From NCBI RefSeq assembly GCF_000759835.1, contig NZ_BBNB01000001.1, forward strand, positions 496,001-560,000: a stretch of DNA of 64,000 nt, given 5' to 3'. Below are positions 23,177-33,116 of this stretch, one piece after another. Under the pieces are notes generated by a model. That model saw only the letters and a list, made by a program, of their open reading frames with translations, was not told the DNA's origin and did not search any database. Positions within the stretch are counted from its first letter, which is position 1. Every line of letters starts with the position of its first letter. A program made the translations under genes and the position numbers. Source of the DNA: Citrobacter sedlakii NBRC 105722. GTDB lineage: Bacteria > Pseudomonadota > Gammaproteobacteria > Enterobacterales > Enterobacteriaceae.

Positions 23177-23824
23177 GTGAAGCTTTATATTTACGATCAC
23201 TGCCCTTTCTGCGTCAAAGCCCGCATGATTTTCGGCCTCAAAAACATTCCCGTCGAACTGAACGTCCTGGCCAACGATGACGATGCCACGCCGACCCGTA
23301 TGGTTGGTCAGAAAATGGTGCCGATTCTGCAAAAAGACGACAGCCGCTATATGGCGGAAAGCATGGACATTGTGCATTACGTCGACAACATTGATGGCAA
23401 GCCGCTGCTGACCGGCAAGAAGGTTCCGGCTATTGACGAATGGCTGCGTAAAGTGAACAGCTACGCTAACCATCTGCTCCTGCCGCGCTTTGCTAAATCA
23501 GCCTTTGACGAATTTTCCACGCCATCAGCCCGTCAGTACTTTACGCAAAAGAAAGAGGCAATGATCGGCAGTTTTGCCGACCATCTGGCTCACTCTGCGG
23601 GGCTGACGAAAAAAATCAGCGACGACCTCCGGGCGCTGGATAAGCTGATCGTTCAGCCCAACGCCGTCAACGGCGAACTGTCCGAAGACGATATTCAGCT
23701 TTTTCCCCTGCTGCGCAACCTGACGCTGGTGGCAGGCGTGAACTGGCCGACGCGTGTGGCGGACTATCGCGACAATATGGCAAAACAGACACAGGTCAAT
23801 CTGTTATCATCCATGGCGATATAA
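23177..23824 (+). CDS. grxB: Glutaredoxin 2
   Basis: 215 aa, GTG start with GGAGGAG ahead of it. A GST-like glutaredoxin that reduces disulfides and mixed glutathione disulfides in the cytoplasm. Active site CPFC at residues 9-12 in the thioredoxin-fold N-terminal domain (1-75); all-helical C-terminal domain follows. Same neighbours as in E. coli (mdtH, yceB). Confidence 0.97.
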   Translation: MKLYIYDHCPFCVKARMIFGLKNIPVELNVLANDDDATPTRMVGQKMVPILQKDDSRYMAESMDIVHYVDNIDGKPLLTGKKVPAIDEWLRKVNSYANHLLLPRFAKSAFDEFSTPSARQYFTQKKEAMIGSFADHLAHSAGLTKKISDDLRALDKLIVQPNAVNGELSEDDIQLFPLLRNLTLVAGVNWPTRVADYRDNMAKQTQVNLLSSMAI

Positions 23825-23953
23825 CCTTCGCTGGCGGCGGCATCGTTTCGCATGTCGCCGCTATTTTCAGTTTTTTCTACTGGCGCGGTTTGTGCCGGTA
23901 ACACATGCTGCTCAGGTCAGGATTTTGACAATGGCAACATGTCGAGGAACCTC

Positions 23954-24514
23954 ATGAAGACGATTTTTTTTGCCGCTGCGCTGATGGTTGGCGGCCTGCT
24001 GGTCGGCTGTAACCAGCTCACGCAGTACACGGTAAGCGAACAGGAAATTAATCAGGCACTTGAAAAACATAACAATTTTTCTAAAGATATTGGCTTACCT
24101 GGCGTCGCCGACGCCCATATCGTGCTGAATAATCTGGCGAGCCAGATCGGTCGCGAAGAACCGAATAAAGTCACCCTCACCGGCGATGCGAACCTGGACA
24201 TGAATTCGCTGTTTGGCAGTCAGAAAGCGACCATCAAGTTGAAACTGAAAGCGCTGCCGGTGTTCAACAAGGATAAAGGCGCCATCTTCCTGCAGGAGAT
24301 GGAAGTAGTGGATGCTACCGTCACGCCGGAGAAAATGCAGAGCGTCATGCAAACGTTGATGCCCTATCTGAATCAGTCGCTGCGCAACTATTTTAATCAG
24401 CAGCCGGCTTACGTACTGCGTGAAGACGCCAGCAAAGGCGAGGCGATGGCGAAAAAATATGCCAAAGGCATTGAGGTGAAACCGGGCGAAATCATTATCC
24501 CGTTCACGGACTAA
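23954..24514 (+). CDS. yceB: YceB, DUF1439 lipoprotein
   Basis: 186 aa from the ATG at 23954 (GAGGAAC ahead). Signal peptide ends in the lipobox LVGC with Cys19. The mature part is the DUF1439 fold found in predicted lipid-binding envelope proteins; no function is proven. Residue after the Cys is Asn, so outer-membrane sorting is expected. Confidence 0.95.
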   Translation: MKTIFFAAALMVGGLLVGCNQLTQYTVSEQEINQALEKHNNFSKDIGLPGVADAHIVLNNLASQIGREEPNKVTLTGDANLDMNSLFGSQKATIKLKLKALPVFNKDKGAIFLQEMEVVDATVTPEKMQSVMQTLMPYLNQSLRNYFNQQPAYVLREDASKGEAMAKKYAKGIEVKPGEIIIPFTD

Positions 24515-24520
24515 ATGACA

Positions 24521-24543
24521 AGGGCGCTCCGGCGCCTTTTTTT
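24521..24543 (+). terminator. Terminator of yceB
   Basis: GGCGC-TCCG-GCGCC hairpin followed by seven T, seven bases after the yceB stop. Confidence 0.85.
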
Positions 24544-24551
24544 ACGTGCAA

Positions 24552-24567
24552 ACGAAAACGTTTCCGC
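24552..24567 (+). promoter_or_regulatory. PurR box of pyrC
   Basis: ACGAAAACGTTTCCGC, a near-palindrome centred on the CG step that matches the PurR consensus (ACGCAAACGTTTTCNT). It sits upstream of the pyrC -10 region (about 24569-24574), as in E. coli where PurR represses pyrC. Confidence 0.75.
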
Positions 24568-24580
24568 TTATCCTTTGTGT

Positions 24581-24609
24581 CCGGCAAAAATGACATTCCC
24601 CAGCCGGAG
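24581..24609 (+). promoter_or_regulatory. pyrC leader hairpin hiding the ribosome-binding site
   Basis: CCGGC (24581-24585) pairs with GCCGG (24603-24607), covering the Shine-Dalgarno GGAG (24606-24609) of pyrC. In E. coli transcripts that start at C (high CTP) include the left arm and block translation, while those starting at G a little downstream do not. The initiation region TTTGTGTCCGG is conserved here, so the same CTP/GTP start-site switch is expected. Confidence 0.75.
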
Positions 24610-24616
24610 CATATTG

Positions 24617-25663
24617 ATGACAGCACCCTCCCAGGTTTTAAAAATCCGCCGCCCAGACGACTGGCACCTTCACCTTCGCGATGGCGACATGTTGAAAACG
24701 GTCGTGCCGTACACCAGTGAAATTTATGCTCGCGCCATTGTGATGCCGAATCTCGCGCCGCCGGTCACCACGGTGGATGCGGCTATCGCCTACCGTCAGC
24801 GCATTCTTGATGCGGTGCCTGCCGGGCATTCATTTACCCCGCTGATGACCTGCTATTTAACGGACACGCTGGATCCGGATGAGCTGGAACGCGGCTTCCG
24901 GGAAGGGGTGTTCACCGCGGCAAAACTGTATCCGGCAAATGCCACCACCAACTCCAGCCACGGGGTGACCTCCGTCGACGCCATTATGCCGGTGCTGGAA
25001 CGGATGGAAAAACTCGGTATGCCGCTGCTGGTCCATGGTGAAGTCACCCACGCGGATATTGATATTTTCGACCGCGAAGCGCGTTTTATCGAGACCGTCA
25101 TGGAACCGCTGCGGCAGCGGCTGCCCGCGCTGAAGGTAGTCTTTGAACATATCACCACCAAAGATGCCGCCGACTATGTCCGCGAGGGTAACGAACTGCT
25201 GGCGGCGACAATTACACCCCAACATCTGATGTTCAACCGCAATCATATGCTGGTGGGTGGGATTCGCCCTCACCTGTACTGCCTGCCCATCCTGAAACGT
25301 AACGTTCATCAGCAGGCGCTGCGTGAACTGGTTGCCAGCGGCTTTGCGCGCGCATTCCTTGGAACCGACTCCGCTCCCCACGCACGGCACCGCAAAGAGT
25401 CGAGCTGCGGCTGCGCAGGCTGCTTTAACGCGCCGACGGCGCTGGCGAGCTATGCCACTGTCTTTGAAGAGATGAACGCGTTAGCGCATTTTGAGGCATT
25501 TTGTTCACTGAACGGACCGCGCTTTTACGGGCTGCCGGTTAACGACACTTTTGTTGAACTGGTACGCGAAGAACGGCTAGTGCCGGAAAGCATCCATGTT
25601 GCGGATGACACGCTGGTGCCGTTCCTCGGGGGTGAAACAGTACGCTGGTCCGTTAAAGCATAA
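24617..25663 (+). CDS. pyrC: Dihydroorotase
   Basis: 348 aa from the ATG at 24617. Zinc enzyme of de novo pyrimidine synthesis, converting carbamoyl-aspartate to dihydroorotate. Metal ligands: HLH at His17 and His19, carbamylated Lys103 (in [11 protein letters not shown]), and later His residues in HGEVTH and FEHITTKD. Full length and closely similar to E. coli PyrC. Controlled by PurR and by the leader hairpin listed separately. Confidence 0.98.
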   Translation: MTAPSQVLKIRRPDDWHLHLRDGDMLKTVVPYTSEIYARAIVMPNLAPPVTTVDAAIAYRQRILDAVPAGHSFTPLMTCYLTDTLDPDELERGFREGVFTAAKLYPANATTNSSHGVTSVDAIMPVLERMEKLGMPLLVHGEVTHADIDIFDREARFIETVMEPLRQRLPALKVVFEHITTKDAADYVREGNELLAATITPQHLMFNRNHMLVGGIRPHLYCLPILKRNVHQQALRELVASGFARAFLGTDSAPHARHRKESSCGCAGCFNAPTALASYATVFEEMNALAHFEAFCSLNGPRFYGLPVNDTFVELVREERLVPESIHVADDTLVPFLGGETVRWSVKA

Positions 25664-25699
25664 AAAAATCAGCGCCGCCTGTTGTCAGTGGGTTATTTT

Positions 25700-25719
25700 A
25701 ACTGTATAAATAACCAGTA
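25700..25719 (+). promoter_or_regulatory. LexA (SOS) box of dinI
   Basis: CTG-N10-CAG (25702-25717) flanked as AACTGTATAAATAACCAGTA, very close to the LexA consensus. 20 bases ahead of the dinI ATG, so LexA should block this promoter until DNA damage. Confidence 0.9.
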
Positions 25720-25738
25720 TATTCAACAGGGGGTCATT

Positions 25739-25984
25739 ATGCGTATTGAAGTCACTATTGCAAAAACTTCTCCGTTGCCAGCAGGCGCTATCGACGCGCT
25801 GGCTGGCGAACTCTCCCGCCGTATCACCCATCATTTTCCCGATAACGACGGAAACGTCACCGTGCGTTATGCCGCCGCGAATAATTTGTCCGTGATTGGC
25901 GCGACAAAAGAAGATAAACAGCGTATCAGCGAAATCCTCCAGGAAACCTGGGAGAGCGCGGACGACTGGTTTATTACCGACTAA
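25739..25984 (+). CDS. dinI: DNA damage-inducible protein DinI
   Basis: 81 aa from the ATG at 25739 (AGGGGG ahead), same as E. coli. Small acidic protein that binds RecA filaments and tunes LexA and UmuD cleavage; its acidic C-terminal helix (QETWESADDWF) mimics DNA. The LexA box directly upstream fits SOS control. Confidence 0.97.
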   Translation: MRIEVTIAKTSPLPAGAIDALAGELSRRITHHFPDNDGNVTVRYAAANNLSVIGATKEDKQRISEILQETWESADDWFITD

Positions 25985-26007
25985 AAAAGCTGTGCTGTTG
26001 TGTGTTT

Positions 26008-26030
26008 GCCGGGTCGCCCCGGCTTTTTTT
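26008..26030 (+). terminator. Terminator of dinI
   Basis: GCCGGG / CCCGGC hairpin followed by seven T, 24 bases after the dinI stop. Confidence 0.85.
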
Positions 26031-26284
26031 ACCACGCCATCTTTCCTGAACCGATAAACGGTTATAATTTCACCTATACTCAAAATAATTGGACAACTTA
26101 CTTAAAATTAATGAACAAGATGGTGATTAATTCCCCACAATATTCCTAAAAAGGAGAAATTTATCCTTTCCCCCCTTTAAATTTACCGTGAATACCCTTA
26201 TTTATTGATATACTGAAGTTGCTTCAGATAAAAACGCATTGAACCTCGAAAACCGTTGTCTTGTAACACGAATTAGGGGGCATG

Positions 26285-26539
26285 ATGGAAAAAAATAATG
26301 AAGTCATTCAGACTCATCCGCTTGTGGGATGGGACATCAGCACCGTGGATAGCTATGATGCGCTGATGCTGCGTTTGCACTACCAGACCCCAAATCGCCC
26401 TGAAACGGACGGAACGGAAATAGGCCAAACGCTCTGGTTAACCACCGATGTTGCCAGACAATTCATTTCGATCTTAGAAGCAGGTATCGCCAAAATAGAA
26501 TCTGGCGATTACCAGGAAAATGAGTACCGTCGTCATTAA
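26285..26539 (+). CDS. bssS: Biofilm regulator BssS
   Basis: 84 aa from the second of two in-frame ATGs (26285), which has better spacing from the GGGGG and matches E. coli. Small protein reported to affect biofilm formation through indole and autoinducer-2 signalling; the mechanism is not settled. The 254-bp gap before it is AT-rich and must hold its promoter; no other gene is visible there. Confidence 0.93.
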   Translation: MEKNNEVIQTHPLVGWDISTVDSYDALMLRLHYQTPNRPETDGTEIGQTLWLTTDVARQFISILEAGIAKIESGDYQENEYRRH

Positions 26540-26562
26540 CGAGACGGTGATGACCACTCACA

Positions 26563-26590
26563 AAAGGCACCTTCATGGTGCCTTTGCCGT
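26563..26590 (+). terminator. Probable terminator of bssS
   Basis: AGGCACC-TTCA-TGGTGCCT hairpin followed by TTTGCCGTTT; the interrupted T-run makes it weaker than the others. Confidence 0.6.
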
Positions 26591-26669
26591 TTCTGGTTTG
26601 TATCACATGGGTTGTATAACGGCGTTCACTTAATTACCCTGCCCCTATCGCGACAGCAGAGAGAACCCC

Positions 26670-27791
26670 ATGAATTACGATTTAATCATCATTGGCAGCG
26701 GCTCCGTCGGTGCGGCCGCCGGTTATTATGCCACTCGCGCCGGGCTAAACGTGCTGATGACGGATGCCCATATGCCGCCGCATCAGCAAGGCAGCCACCA
26801 CGGCGACACGCGACTGATCCGACACGCTTACGGCGAAGGCGAGAAGTACGTGCCGCTGGTGCTGCGCGCCCAGGCGCTTTGGGATGCGCTTTCCACCCAT
26901 AGCGACGAGCCGATCTTTGTCCGTTCCGGCGTCATTAATCTTGGCCCGGTCGATTCCCCATTTTTAGCAAACGTCGCTCACAGTGCGAAACAGTGGCAAC
27001 TTAACGTCGAGCATATGGACGCTGCCGCTGTCATGGCGCGCTGGCCGGAAATCCGCGTTCCGGATGACTATATTGGTCTGTTTGAAGCAGACTCCGGATT
27101 TGTCCGTAGCGAGCTGGCTATCGCCACCTGGATACGCCTGGCGAAAGAAGCTGGCTGCGCACAGCTGTTCAACTGCCCGGTCACGGCAATCCGTCATGAC
27201 GAAGACGGCGGCGTCACGGTTGAAACAGCCGACGGCGAGTACCGCGCGAAAAAAGCGCTGGTCAGCACTGGCACCTGGGTGCGCTCGCTGCTCCCCGAAC
27301 TGCCGATCCAACCGGTGCGCAAAGTCTTCGCCTGGTACCAGGCTGACGGACGCTACAGCGGTAAAAACAACTTTCCGGCGTTTACCGGGGAACTGCCGAA
27401 CGGCGACCAGTATTACGGTTTCCCGGCAGAAAACGACGCGCTGAAGATCGGCAAGCACAACGGTGGTCAGCGTATCCAGTCAGAAGATGAGCGTACACCG
27501 TTTGCCAGCGTCGCCAGCGATGGCGCAGAGGCGTTTCCGTTTCTGCGTAACGTGCTGCCCGGCATTGGTTGTTGTTTGCATGGCGCCGCCTGTACTTATG
27601 ACAACTCGCCTGATGAAGACTTCATCATCGACACCCTGCCTGGTCACGACAACACGCTGATTGTCACCGGTCTTAGCGGACATGGTTTTAAATTTGCCCC
27701 GGTCCTCGGTGAGATCGCCACCGATTTCGCGCAGGATAAACCATCCGGTTTTGACCTTACGCCATTCCGGCTGTCTCGCTTTACGGCATAA
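26670..27791 (+). CDS. solA: N-methyl-L-tryptophan oxidase
   Basis: 373 aa. Monomeric flavoprotein of the sarcosine oxidase family that removes N-methyl groups oxidatively. FAD-binding GSGSVG at residues 9-14 and the cysteine that carries FAD covalently in the E. coli enzyme, Cys308 ([11 protein letters not shown]), are both present. Physiological substrate is uncertain. Confidence 0.96.
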   Translation: MNYDLIIIGSGSVGAAAGYYATRAGLNVLMTDAHMPPHQQGSHHGDTRLIRHAYGEGEKYVPLVLRAQALWDALSTHSDEPIFVRSGVINLGPVDSPFLANVAHSAKQWQLNVEHMDAAAVMARWPEIRVPDDYIGLFEADSGFVRSELAIATWIRLAKEAGCAQLFNCPVTAIRHDEDGGVTVETADGEYRAKKALVSTGTWVRSLLPELPIQPVRKVFAWYQADGRYSGKNNFPAFTGELPNGDQYYGFPAENDALKIGKHNGGQRIQSEDERTPFASVASDGAEAFPFLRNVLPGIGCCLHGAACTYDNSPDEDFIIDTLPGHDNTLIVTGLSGHGFKFAPVLGEIATDFAQDKPSGFDLTPFRLSRFTA

Positions 27792-27798
27792 TTCCCCC

Positions 27799-27824
27799 AT
27801 GGCCTCACCCTGAGGCCATTTTTA
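27799..27824 (+). terminator. Terminator of solA
   Basis: GGCCTCA-CCC-TGAGGCC followed by ATTTTTA, eight bases after the solA stop; separates solA from yceO. Confidence 0.75.
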
Positions 27825-27840
27825 TGTGGTGAACAACATT

Positions 27841-27954
27841 ATGCGTCGTCTGATTCATTACCTTGCTAACAATATTCGCGAACACCTGGTGCTCTACGTT
27901 ATTTTGTGGTCACTACTGCTCGTTCTGGATATTATTTATATCCTGTTCTTCTAA
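27841..27954 (+). CDS. yceO: YceO, 37-aa single-span membrane protein
   Basis: ATG at 27841, TAA at 27952-27954. The translation begins [16 protein letters not shown] and continues into a hydrophobic stretch of about 20 residues ending ILFF. It matches the shape and position of E. coli YceO (46 aa, between solA and yceJ), lacking the first nine residues of that annotation. A basic, amphipathic N-terminal part and one membrane helix suggest an inner-membrane small protein. Function unknown. The ribosome-binding site is weak (TGGTGA). Confidence 0.75.
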   Translation: MRRLIHYLANNIREHLVLYVILWSLLLVLDIIYILFF

Positions 27955-28214
27955 GCGCGATGCTTGACAATTTTTGACAAAAGCTGAAGTGAAGCGGATT
28001 CTCATTGGGATTTTTTGAACGATATCCTTCCTCTCATGACGCAGCTCTGCGGTTATAAAAAAGCATTCTGCGCGAATTCCTTGATTGATTCTTAAAAGTT
28101 AAATCAAAATTATTGATTGAATTTAAAATAACGCCAGGGTTGTTATTTTTTAGTTGCAATAATGTCTATTCCACGCCATTTTCATTCAATCCCGAAATAT
28201 TAAATGGTGTGTTT

Positions 28215-28787
28215 ATGCAGTTATCAAATACTCCTCAACGTTATGGTTATCTCTCCGTTGCGCTGCACTGGCTCACCGCCGTGGTGGTCTACGGGATGTT
28301 TGGCCTTGGATTGTGGATGGTGTCGCTCAGTTATTACGATAGCTGGTATCACCAGGGGCCGGAACTGCACAAAAGTATCGGCATTTTGCTGATGTTCGGT
28401 CTGCTGGTGCGCGTCGTGTGGCGTGTTATCTCGCCGCCGCCTGCGGCGCTGCAAAGCTATTCTACTCTCACCCGTATTGGCGCAACGCTGGGTCATATCA
28501 CGCTGTATCTGCTGCTGTTTGCCATTGTCATCAGCGGTTATCTGATCTCAACCGCTGACGGCAAGCCGATCAGCGTATTCGGCTGGTTTGAGATTCCGGC
28601 GACCTTCGCCGACGCAGGCGTCCAGGCTGACCTCGCCGGTAGCGTACATCTCTGGCTGGCCTGGACGGTTGTCATTCTCTCCGTTCTGCATGGCCTGATG
28701 GCCTTCAAACACCACTTTATCGATAAAGACGACACCCTGAAACGCATGTTGGGGAAATCGTCATCTGACTATGGAGCTCAAAAATGA
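28215..28787 (+). CDS. yceJ: YceJ, cytochrome b561-family protein
   Basis: 190 aa from the ATG at 28215, matching the E. coli start region. Four transmembrane helices with conserved histidines ([29 protein letters not shown]) that can hold two b hemes. Likely passes electrons from quinol to a periplasmic partner. It overlaps yceI by four bases (ATGA), so the two are one operon. Confidence 0.94.
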   Translation: MQLSNTPQRYGYLSVALHWLTAVVVYGMFGLGLWMVSLSYYDSWYHQGPELHKSIGILLMFGLLVRVVWRVISPPPAALQSYSTLTRIGATLGHITLYLLLFAIVISGYLISTADGKPISVFGWFEIPATFADAGVQADLAGSVHLWLAWTVVILSVLHGLMAFKHHFIDKDDTLKRMLGKSSSDYGAQK

Positions 28788-29359
28788 AAAAAAGCCTGCT
28801 GGGTTTAACCCTCGCCTCTTTGCTGTTTACTACCGGTTCCGCCGTGGCGGCCGACTATAAGATTGACAAAGAAGGACAACATGCCTTTGTTAATTTCCGT
28901 ATTCAGCATTTAGGCTACAGCTGGTTGTACGGGACGTTTAAAGACTTTGACGGCACCTTTACCTTCGATGAGAAGGATCCTACTGCGGATAAAGTCAATG
29001 TCACCATTAACACCAATAGCGTTGATACCAACCACGCCGAGCGTGATAAGCACCTGCGCAGCGCTGATTTCCTGAACGTGGCGAAGTTCCCGCAGGCCAC
29101 CTTTACCTCCACCAGCGTGAAGAAAGACGGCGATGAACTGGATATCACCGGTAATCTGACCTTAAACGGCGTTACCAAACCCGTCACCCTGGAAGCGAAG
29201 CTGATCGGTCAGGGGGATGACCCGTGGGGGGGAAAACGCGCAGGCTTTGAAGCGGAAGGCAAAATTAAGCTGAAAGACTTCAATATTACTAAGGACTTGG
29301 GTCCGGCATCACAGGAGGTAGATTTGATTATCTCCGTGGAAGGCGTGCAGCAAAAATAA
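28784..29359 (+). CDS. yceI: YceI, periplasmic lipocalin-like protein
   Basis: 191 aa. Signal peptide of 22 residues ending in AVAA, then an YceI-fold beta-barrel that in relatives binds a polyisoprenoid or ubiquinone. Co-transcribed with the cytochrome b561 YceJ (ATGA overlap), suggesting a shared electron-transfer or quinone role. In E. coli induced by high pH and osmolarity. Confidence 0.96.
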   Translation: MKKSLLGLTLASLLFTTGSAVAADYKIDKEGQHAFVNFRIQHLGYSWLYGTFKDFDGTFTFDEKDPTADKVNVTINTNSVDTNHAERDKHLRSADFLNVAKFPQATFTSTSVKKDGDELDITGNLTLNGVTKPVTLEAKLIGQGDDPWGGKRAGFEAEGKIKLKDFNITKDLGPASQEVDLIISVEGVQQK

Positions 29360-29365
29360 ACCTGG

Positions 29366-29457
29366 CGGGAAGCCCGATGGGGTTACGCTTGTCGGGCCTG
29401 AATAATGGCAATCCAGGATTGGCCGGATGAGGCGTTCCATCGCCATCCGGCCAGGGT
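29366..29457. repeat. REP/BIME-like repeats between yceI and trhO
   Basis: Two imperfect palindromic units: GCCCGAT...TCGGGC (about 29372-29397) and TGGCCGGATG...CATCCGGCCA (about 29418-29454). They resemble enteric REP sequences and fill the convergent gap, where they may act as a two-way terminator. Confidence 0.65.
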
Positions 29458-30509
29458 CATTCGGCAGGGTCTGGAATACCGAGAGCGGTATTCAAACGGC
29501 CACGAGACTTATTGAAAATCTTATTGCCATTTTCACGCCCCGCGCGGCGGCGACGTTGTTCGTCTTCCGGCAGTGCGCTCTCTTCACAGCACAGCTCGCT
29601 GCAGCACCCCTTAAACTTCTCTGCGCAATCCGGGCACTGAATGAACAACAGATGACAACCGTCGTTTTTGCAGTTGGTGTGGCTGTCGCACGGCGCGCCG
29701 CACTGGTGACAGTGCGCAATCACCTCATCGGAAATACGCTCACCCATACGCTCGTCAAACACGAAGTTTTTACCGATAAAGCGCACCGGTAATCCCTGCT
29801 CGCGGGCTTTACGCGCATATTCAATAATACCGCCTTCAATGTGCCACACCTTATTAAAGCCATTATGCTTCATCCAGGCGCTGGCCTTTTCACAGCGAAT
29901 CCCACCGGTGCAGTACATCACAATCTTTTTATCTTTGTGCCCCTGCATCATCTCAACCGCTTTTGGCAACTGCTCGCGGAACGTGTCAGCCGGGATTTCC
30001 AGTGCGTTCTCAAAGTGGCCCACTTCGTACTCATAGTGATTACGCATGTCGATAAACACAGCGTCCGGATCGTCAAGCATGGCGTTCACCTCGGCAGCCT
30101 TGAGGTAGTCCCCGACGTTGCTGGCGTCAAAGTCCGGATCCTCAATGCCATCAGCCACAATGCGGTCACGCACTTTCATGCGCAGAACCCAAAAGGATTT
30201 GCCGTCATCATCCAGTGCGATGTTCAGACGCAGCTCCTCCAGCGCGGGATCGAAGGCGTACAACTGCTGGCGGAAGCGCTCAACCTGACTTTGCGGCACG
30301 CTGATCTGGGCATTGATCCCCTCGTGAGCCAGATAGACGCGACCAAAAACGTTCAACGACGTTAAGGTTTGATACAGCGCATCACGGGTGGCCTGGGGGT
30401 TTTCAATGGTAAAATATTTATAGAATGAGATCGTCGTGCGGGGTTCAGTTTCCGCCAGCATCCTGGCTCTGAGCACATCATTGGAAATGCGGTTGTGTAA
30501 CACTGGCAT
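29457..30509 (-). CDS. trhO: tRNA U34 hydroxylase TrhO (YceA)
   Basis: 350 aa from the ATG at 30509. Oxygen-dependent enzyme that makes 5-hydroxyuridine at tRNA position 34, the precursor of cmo5U completed by CmoA and CmoB (both encoded at 57.3-59.0 kb). N-terminal acylphosphatase-like domain, central rhodanese domain with the Cys200 loop (CTGGIRC), and a Cys-rich C-terminal zinc-type region ([14 protein letters not shown]). Divergent from lpxL. Confidence 0.97.
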   Translation of the reverse strand: MPVLHNRISNDVLRARMLAETEPRTTISFYKYFTIENPQATRDALYQTLTSLNVFGRVYLAHEGINAQISVPQSQVERFRQQLYAFDPALEELRLNIALDDDGKSFWVLRMKVRDRIVADGIEDPDFDASNVGDYLKAAEVNAMLDDPDAVFIDMRNHYEYEVGHFENALEIPADTFREQLPKAVEMMQGHKDKKIVMYCTGGIRCEKASAWMKHNGFNKVWHIEGGIIEYARKAREQGLPVRFIGKNFVFDERMGERISDEVIAHCHQCGAPCDSHTNCKNDGCHLLFIQCPDCAEKFKGCCSELCCEESALPEDEQRRRRAGRENGNKIFNKSRGRLNTALGIPDPAE

Positions 30510-30734
30510 GGTGTACGGTTCCTGCAATAGGTGGAAAACAAAATCGGGCGGCATCATATAGCAATCGCTGCCAATTTACATCCACACATTTTGCGCTACA
30601 TTTCATGCTTCACGCTAAAAAATTCACAACATTTGTTCTTTTTGTCACCACTCTCAGGGCGCAAATTTTTGCTGGACGCGAAAAAGTGCGACAATACAGT
30701 TAATTGCCCGTTTTACGTTCACTACAGGAATGAG

Positions 30735-31655
30735 ATGACGAATTTACCTAAGTTCTCCGCAGCATTACTGCATCCACGGTACTGGTTAACCTGGCTCGGT
30801 ATTGGCGCACTTTGGTTGGTCGTGCAGTTGCCCTACCCGCTGATCTATCGTACAGGACACGCGATGGGACGTCTGGCGCTTCGCCTGATGAAGCGCCGTG
30901 CGAAAATTGCGTATCGCAATCTTGAGCTCTGCTTTCCGCAGATGAGCGAGCAGGAACGCCACGAGATGGTGGTCAAAAACTTTGAATCAGTCGGCATGGG
31001 TGTGATGGAAACCGGCATGGCGTGGTTCTGGCCCGATCGCCGCGTATCACGCTGGACGGAAGTGATCGGTATGGAACATATTCGCGACGTTCAGGCACAG
31101 CAACGTGGCATTCTGCTGGTGGGGCTGCACTTTCTGACGCTGGAGCTGGGCGCGCGGCAGTTTGGTCTACAGGAGCCAGGAATTGGCGTTTACCGACCAA
31201 ACGATAATCCGCTGATTGACTGGCTGCAAACCTGGGGCAGGATGCGCTCCAATAAATCTATGCTCGATCGCAAAGATCTGAAAGGCATGATCAAAGCGCT
31301 GAAGAAAGGGGAAGTGGTCTGGTACGCCCCGGATCACGACTACGGCCCGCGCGCCAGCGTGTTTGTGCCGCTGTTCGCCGTCGACCAGGCCGCCACCACT
31401 TCGGGCACCTGGATGCTTTCGCGCATGTCCAACGCCTGCCTGGTGCCGTTTGTGCCGCGACGGAAACCTGACGGTAAAGGGTATCAGCTTATCATGCTGC
31501 CGCCGGAATGCTCGCCGCCGCTGGATGATGCGGAAACCACCGCCGCCTGGATGAACAAAATTGTGGAAAAGTGCATCATGATGGCGCCTGAACAATATAT
31601 GTGGCTGCATCGCCGCTTTAAAACGCGCCCTGAAGGTGTTCCTTCCCGTTATTGA
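30735..31655 (+). CDS. lpxL: Lipid A lauroyltransferase LpxL (HtrB)
   Basis: 306 aa from the ATG at 30735 (AGGAATGAG ahead). Transfers laurate to Kdo2-lipid IVA at the inner membrane. N-terminal membrane anchor (about 17-37) and the catalytic H-X4-E motif at His132-Glu137. Nearly identical to the E. coli enzyme. The 225-bp gap to trhO contains the divergent promoters. Confidence 0.98.
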   Translation: MTNLPKFSAALLHPRYWLTWLGIGALWLVVQLPYPLIYRTGHAMGRLALRLMKRRAKIAYRNLELCFPQMSEQERHEMVVKNFESVGMGVMETGMAWFWPDRRVSRWTEVIGMEHIRDVQAQQRGILLVGLHFLTLELGARQFGLQEPGIGVYRPNDNPLIDWLQTWGRMRSNKSMLDRKDLKGMIKALKKGEVVWYAPDHDYGPRASVFVPLFAVDQAATTSGTWMLSRMSNACLVPFVPRRKPDGKGYQLIMLPPECSPPLDDAETTAAWMNKIVEKCIMMAPEQYMWLHRRFKTRPEGVPSRY

Positions 31656-31666
31656 GTGTTCTTTTC

Positions 31667-31689
31667 GCAGCCCGCTATGGGCTGCCTTT
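31667..31689 (+). terminator. Terminator of lpxL
   Basis: GCAGCCC-GCTAT-GGGCTGC hairpin followed by CTTTCCCCCTCTTTT, 12 bases after the lpxL stop. The T-run is interrupted. Confidence 0.65.
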
Positions 31690-31813
31690 CCCCCTCTTTT
31701 AGCTTTAAAAGCGCCTCACATTGCAGGGTTCACGGGTCCGGAGCATACTTAAGTCACGTTAGAATAAATTGTTTTTTCATCCTGCGCTGCCGCGCAACAA
31801 ACTGCGGATCGCT

Positions 31814-33034
31814 ATGTCACCCTCTGATACACCAATAAACTGGAAACGCAATCTCACCGTCGCCTGGCTCGGCTGCTTCCTGACCGGCGCCGCCTTCAGC
31901 CTGGTGATGCCCTTTCTGCCGCTCTACGTCGAACAGCTCGGCGTAACGGGCCATAGTGCGCTGAATATGTGGTCCGGCCTGGTGTTCAGCATCACCTTTT
32001 TGTTTTCCGCCATCGCCTCGCCGTTCTGGGGAGGACTCGCCGATCGCAAGGGCAGAAAGATGATGCTGCTGCGTTCTGCACTGGGCATGGCGATCGTCAT
32101 GCTGCTGATGGGCATGGCGCAAAATATCTGGCAGTTTTTGGCACTGCGCGCCCTTCTGGGTCTGCTTGGCGGGTTTATTCCTAACGCCAACGCGCTGATC
32201 GCCACCCAGGTGCCGCGCAACAAAAGCGGTTGGGCGCTGGGCACGCTGTCAACCGGCGGCGTCAGCGGCGCGCTGCTCGGCCCGCTGGCAGGCGGTCTCC
32301 TTGCCGATCAGTATGGCCTGCGTCCGGTGTTTTTTATCACCGCCAGCGTCCTGCTGGTCTGCTTTCTGCTGACGCTGTTTTTTATTCGTGAAAACTTCAC
32401 GCCCGTCAGCAGGAAAGAGATGCTTCACGTTCGTGAGGTTGTCGCCTCGCTGAAAAATCCCAGACTGGTGCTCAGCCTGTTCGTCACCACGCTGATTATT
32501 CAGGTCGCGACCGGCTCTATTGCGCCAATACTGACGCTATACGTACGCGAACTGGCGGGCAACGTCAGCAATATCGCGTTTATCAGCGGGATGATCGCCT
32601 CGGTGCCAGGCGTTGCGGCTCTGCTCAGCGCTCCGCGCCTGGGTAAACTGGGCGACCGTATCGGTCCGGAAAAAATCCTGATCGTCGCGTTAATTATCTC
32701 CGTTTTGCTGCTGATCCCAATGTCTTTCGTACAGACGCCGTGGCAGTTAGCGATCCTGCGCTTTTTACTCGGCGCCGCAGACGGCGCGCTGTTACCCGCA
32801 GTACAAACGTTGCTTGTCTATAATTCGACCAATCAAATCGCCGGGCGCATCTTCAGCTACAATCAGTCATTTCGTGATATCGGTAATGTGACCGGGCCAT
32901 TAATGGGCGCGGCGATCTCCGCCAGCTACGGTTTTCGCGCTGTCTTTCTGGTCACGGCGGGCGTGGTGCTGTTTAATGCCGTTTATTCCTGGTACAGTTT
33001 GCGCCGTCGCGCCGTGTCGCGCGTGACTGGATGA
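31814..33034 (+). CDS. mdtG: Multidrug MFS transporter MdtG
   Basis: 406 aa from the ATG at 31814, about two residues shorter than E. coli. Twelve membrane segments, loop signature [14 protein letters not shown]. Linked in E. coli to fosfomycin and deoxycholate resistance and to the MarA/SoxS/Rob regulon; I could not assign a marbox by eye in the gap after lpxL. Confidence 0.96.
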   Translation: MSPSDTPINWKRNLTVAWLGCFLTGAAFSLVMPFLPLYVEQLGVTGHSALNMWSGLVFSITFLFSAIASPFWGGLADRKGRKMMLLRSALGMAIVMLLMGMAQNIWQFLALRALLGLLGGFIPNANALIATQVPRNKSGWALGTLSTGGVSGALLGPLAGGLLADQYGLRPVFFITASVLLVCFLLTLFFIRENFTPVSRKEMLHVREVVASLKNPRLVLSLFVTTLIIQVATGSIAPILTLYVRELAGNVSNIAFISGMIASVPGVAALLSAPRLGKLGDRIGPEKILIVALIISVLLLIPMSFVQTPWQLAILRFLLGAADGALLPAVQTLLVYNSTNQIAGRIFSYNQSFRDIGNVTGPLMGAAISASYGFRAVFLVTAGVVLFNAVYSWYSLRRRAVSRVTG

Positions 33035-33116
33035 TTTTTCAGGATTCATCCTTGCAAAATCCCAGAATCAGCTATTCTTTCCCTGAATACTTCATCGCAT
33101 TAAAGGGAGAAACATG

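Noticed and set aside
31690..31813. Marbox upstream of mdtG
   Set aside because: Regulation by MarA/SoxS is known in E. coli, but no sequence here matched the degenerate motif well enough by eye.
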